This document shows positions 5,316 through 7,409 of a stretch of DNA of 7,409 nt, one piece after another; positions within the stretch are counted from its first letter, which is position 1, and every line of letters starts with the position of its first letter. Source of the DNA: Synergistaceae bacterium. GTDB lineage: Bacteria > Synergistota > Synergistia > Synergistales > Aminobacteriaceae. Location: NCBI GenBank assembly GCA_031270755.1, contig JAISWV010000128.1, positions 1-7,409 of the forward strand, written 5' to 3'. The notes beneath the pieces are model-generated. The model did not search any database. It was not told the DNA's origin and saw nothing but the letters and a program-made list of their open reading frames with translations. The translations under genes were made by a program, and so were the position numbers.

Positions 5316-6902
5316 TCAGTCTCTTCGATTGCTCAGTACGGTCATCTCGCGCGTGTCGTGAATGTTGTACACTTCTTGCGGCAGCGGGTTTGCGATTTCC
5401 TGGTGCCGCTCGACGATCATAAAAACGCGGTCCGTTTTTTCCCAGGTTCGGTTCAGGAACGAATCGTTCAGGGCCTTCTGCTCCATCACCCCCGGGATGA
5501 GAGGGGACCGGATCAACAAGGACTCCCGGGCCGTATAAAAGTAAAGTGACGGACGGTTCATGACATATTGTACCAGGACGTCGCCCTGCCCCAGGGTGTT
5601 CCTCAAGTAGAGGCCCACGTCCCGGACGGACGCGGTTTCGGCCAGCAGGTCGAAAACTCCGGCCAGCGGCAGCAGAGAAAGCAGCGCGGTTAAACTGAGG
5701 TGCAGCATCAATTTACGGGGCTGATGCGTTTTGGCGTAGTACCATCCGGCGAAAAGAAACAAAAAGCAAAACCCCATCCAGGGGATCACGGACATCAGCG
5801 TATTCCTCAGGTATGACGAATGACGGTAATACAGCCAGGGCATTTCGAGAAAAAGGAAGGGCACGAACAACAGAATCTCCACCGCCATCGCCCGCTGGAA
5901 AAAGCGCGTGTCGTTTTTCTCGACCGCGTCCGCGAGGCTGGAGGCACAAAGCGACGCCAGGGCGGGAAGCGGCGCGGCGAGAAGAAAAGCGTCTCTCGAA
6001 GAAATCCCGAAGAACAAGAACACGGCGACCCAAATCAGAAGAAGGGCGTTCCGTTTTTCGTGGGGCAGAATGAAGTTCCAGTTGCGCGGCAGCGCCCTTC
6101 TCAGGGACTCGGGCAGCAACCCCATCCAGGGGAAAAATCCTGCGGACAGAAACAGCAGAGTGGAGGAGACCGAGCTGAAAGCCGAAGCCGGGGGGTTGTA
6201 TTTCATCAACGCCAAAAGAGTCGGATTTTTAAAATAGAGAAGAAAAAGATACCCTCCGCCGAGAAGCACTGTTGCCAGGAGTCCCCGCCAGTAAAAAAAC
6301 GCTTTCAGAAAAAGCCGGGCTTGGTCCGCGACATAGGCGTAAAGCAAAAGACTCAGCCATGGAAGAATCACCCCCATGGGGCCGTAGACGATAAATGCCA
6401 GAGTGGCGGAAACATGCAGCAAAAGGAAAAAACGCCGGTCTTGAACTCCCTCGACGATTGCCGCCAGGGCCGCTGTGACGCAGCAGGCGTAAAGCGCGTG
6501 GGGAGACGCGACTTGAGACGCCACGTAGGTCAGAAGGCTCGTTCCCGTCATGACCGCGGCGTAGTTGGACGCCCGTTCGCCGTTCATCCGCCGTGCGATG
6601 AACCAGCTCGCCGCGCTCATCCCCAATCCGCCTACCACAGACCAGAAGCGCACGGAAAACTCCAGCCAGCCGAAGAGCAGCAGCGACACCGACGAAAACC
6701 ACCAGAACCCCATTGCTTTTCCCAAGTAAGGCAGGTTCCCCACCAGAGGGGCCAGGGGATTTCTTCGACCCACCATATTCAGCGCCACGGATGCGTTGAT
6801 GCCCTCGATGGGGTCCAGCAGTCCATGGTCTCCTACGCCGCGGGAAAAAAGATACAGCAGGGCGACAAGAATCAGAAAGGCAGCTTTTCGGATCGAGGAC
6901 AA
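5316..6902 (-). CDS. ArnT/PMT-like membrane glycosyltransferase (GT-C fold)
   Basis: This polytopic inner-membrane protein has about 12-13 hydrophobic segments and 528 residues with the chosen start. The first segment (about 7-20) is followed by a loop with D30 and E33 (DPIEGINASVALNM), then NPLAPLVGNLPYLGKAMGFWW. This order matches the acidic motif, amphipathic stretch and P...G.PYL.KPP motif of the ArnT/PMT_2 family, which moves a sugar from a polyprenyl phosphate to lipid A, protein or another acceptor on the outer face. The DE pair is spaced as DPIE and the KPP as KAM, so the active site differs from ArnT. After the last membrane segment, about 115 residues form a soluble domain with SLYFYTARESLLI, resembling the C-terminal domain of ArnT. 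TTG 6902 is chosen because AAGGG lies 8 nt upstream; GTG 6911 and TTG 6986 (inside the preceding gene) are alternatives. Donor and acceptor are unknown. Confidence 0.8.
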   Translation of the reverse strand: MSSIRKAAFLILVALLYLFSRGVGDHGLLDPIEGINASVALNMVGRRNPLAPLVGNLPYLGKAMGFWWFSSVSLLLFGWLEFSVRFWSVVGGLGMSAASWFIARRMNGERASNYAAVMTGTSLLTYVASQVASPHALYACCVTAALAAIVEGVQDRRFFLLLHVSATLAFIVYGPMGVILPWLSLLLYAYVADQARLFLKAFFYWRGLLATVLLGGGYLFLLYFKNPTLLALMKYNPPASAFSSVSSTLLFLSAGFFPWMGLLPESLRRALPRNWNFILPHEKRNALLLIWVAVFLFFGISSRDAFLLAAPLPALASLCASSLADAVEKNDTRFFQRAMAVEILLFVPFLFLEMPWLYYRHSSYLRNTLMSVIPWMGFCFLFLFAGWYYAKTHQPRKLMLHLSLTALLSLLPLAGVFDLLAETASVRDVGLYLRNTLGQGDVLVQYVMNRPSLYFYTARESLLIRSPLIPGVMEQKALNDSFLNRTWEKTDRVFMIVERHQEIANPLPQEVYNIHDTREMTVLSNRRD

Positions 6903-6910
6903 AGAAGTCA

Positions 6911-6915
6911 CCCTT
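6911..6915 (-). promoter_or_regulatory. Likely Shine-Dalgarno for the glycosyltransferase
   Basis: AAGGG on the minus strand ends 8 nt before TTG 6902. The alternative GTG shares its first base with this site (6911) and so could not use it. The site lies in the 20-bp gap after the upstream stop codon, which suggests close coupling of the two genes. Confidence 0.5.
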
Positions 6916-6922
6916 GGCGGCG

Positions 6923-7409
6923 TTAAGGACGCTTGTCTTCCGAAACGGCCTCGACCAGGGAACACCCGAACAGGGTAAAAGCGCAATCTTCCAGCGGGAA
7001 TGGGTGATTTCCCACATAGACGCCGCTCAATTTTACGAAAGCGCCGGACTTCAGCGCGCTCAGGGCACCCGTCCGGGAGGGCTCATAAAAGACCGCCATG
7101 GCGTTGTCCTTGGGAGCGGACGAAAGGTCCGCCCCACCGAGCTTCATGACGTAGCCGTAATCGTTCAGCCGCTCCAGGGCATTCACCCAGCCGGCGACCA
7201 CGATACGCTTGTCTTTGTAGCGTTGGTCGAAAGAAGCGTTGCCGCTCGCTATTTCCGCGGACAGGACATCCGCCTCCAAGACGCCGGCTTTCCGATCGGC
7301 GAGGCGGCGCTCCACCTGACGGAGAGTCTCTTCGAGCTGGGTGTAGCCCTTGCTCACCAGACCGCGTAAAAGGACTTGGGCTTCGTCGAGGTTCTTCCCG
7401 CCTCCGTAT
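6923..7409 (-). CDS. OB-fold protein, tRNA_anti-like domain (partial, N-terminus outside window)
   Basis: The frame is open to the window edge, so the true start lies beyond 7409; the GTG at 7357 has no ribosome site and is not a convincing start. The 161 visible residues begin with a charged, probably helical or coiled stretch (about 8-40, QLEETLRQVERRLADRK). A domain follows (about 48-154) with DQRYKDKRIVVAGWV, a central YGYVMKLGG strand, AMAVFYEP, LKSGAFVKLSGVYVGN and a final CAFTLFGCSLVE. This layout resembles the tRNA_anti-like OB fold (PF12869-type), whose members are mostly small exported or lipid-anchored proteins of unknown function. A signal peptide or lipobox would be in the missing part. 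The gene ends 20 bp before the glycosyltransferase start, which suggests co-expression and perhaps a shared envelope role. The function is unknown. Confidence 0.7.
   Translation of the reverse strand, partial: YGGGKNLDEAQVLLRGLVSKGYTQLEETLRQVERRLADRKAGVLEADVLSAEIASGNASFDQRYKDKRIVVAGWVNALERLNDYGYVMKLGGADLSSAPKDNAMAVFYEPSRTGALSALKSGAFVKLSGVYVGNHPFPLEDCAFTLFGCSLVEAVSEDKRP

Noticed and set aside
5820..6926. Plus-strand open frame of 368 codons opposite the glycosyltransferase
   Set aside because: Its Gln/Lys/Arg-rich product is the complement of a hydrophobic membrane protein, and it has no recognisable domain.

Overview
The window is bacterial chromosome of fairly high GC content. It opens with the 3' end of a ribosomal RNA operon: the 23S tail, a spacer without tRNA, 5S rRNA and a strong intrinsic terminator. 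Protein genes fill the rest on both strands and meet tail to tail near position 4000. The compact, clostridial-type SerA, the MOFRL-type glycerate kinase and an ArnT-like membrane glycosyltransferase (usually an envelope enzyme of organisms with an outer membrane) would fit a Gram-negative anaerobe such as a member of Synergistota. This placement is an inference from family resemblance, not something the sequence proves.

Plus strand, 457-4051: a FadD-like AMP-forming acyl-CoA synthetase, then D-3-phosphoglycerate dehydrogenase (serA), then a phosphoserine-phosphatase-type HAD hydrolase (serB). The gaps are about 60 bp and hold no clear terminator, so the three may be one transcription unit. 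SerA and SerB are the first and last steps of the phosphorylated serine pathway. The aminotransferase between them (SerC) is not in the window.

Minus strand, 7409-3996: a protein with a tRNA_anti-like OB fold, cut by the window end, then an ArnT/PMT-like GT-C glycosyltransferase 20 bp later, then glycerate 2-kinase (MOFRL family) after a 69-bp gap. The kinase makes 2-phosphoglycerate from glycerate. It therefore feeds the same three-carbon acid pool that SerA draws on, and the convergent serB/kinase pair places serine and glycerate metabolism side by side.

No phage, insertion sequence, CRISPR array, toxin-antitoxin or defence system is visible. The oddities are small: a 44-residue extra tail on SerB that runs antisense into the kinase gene and contains a 15-bp tandem repeat, AT-rich short repeats in two intergenic gaps, a terminator-like hairpin without a T-run after the acyl-CoA synthetase gene, a changed residue in the kinase GGRNQE motif, and an OB-fold gene paired with the glycosyltransferase. 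I see no convincing undescribed system.
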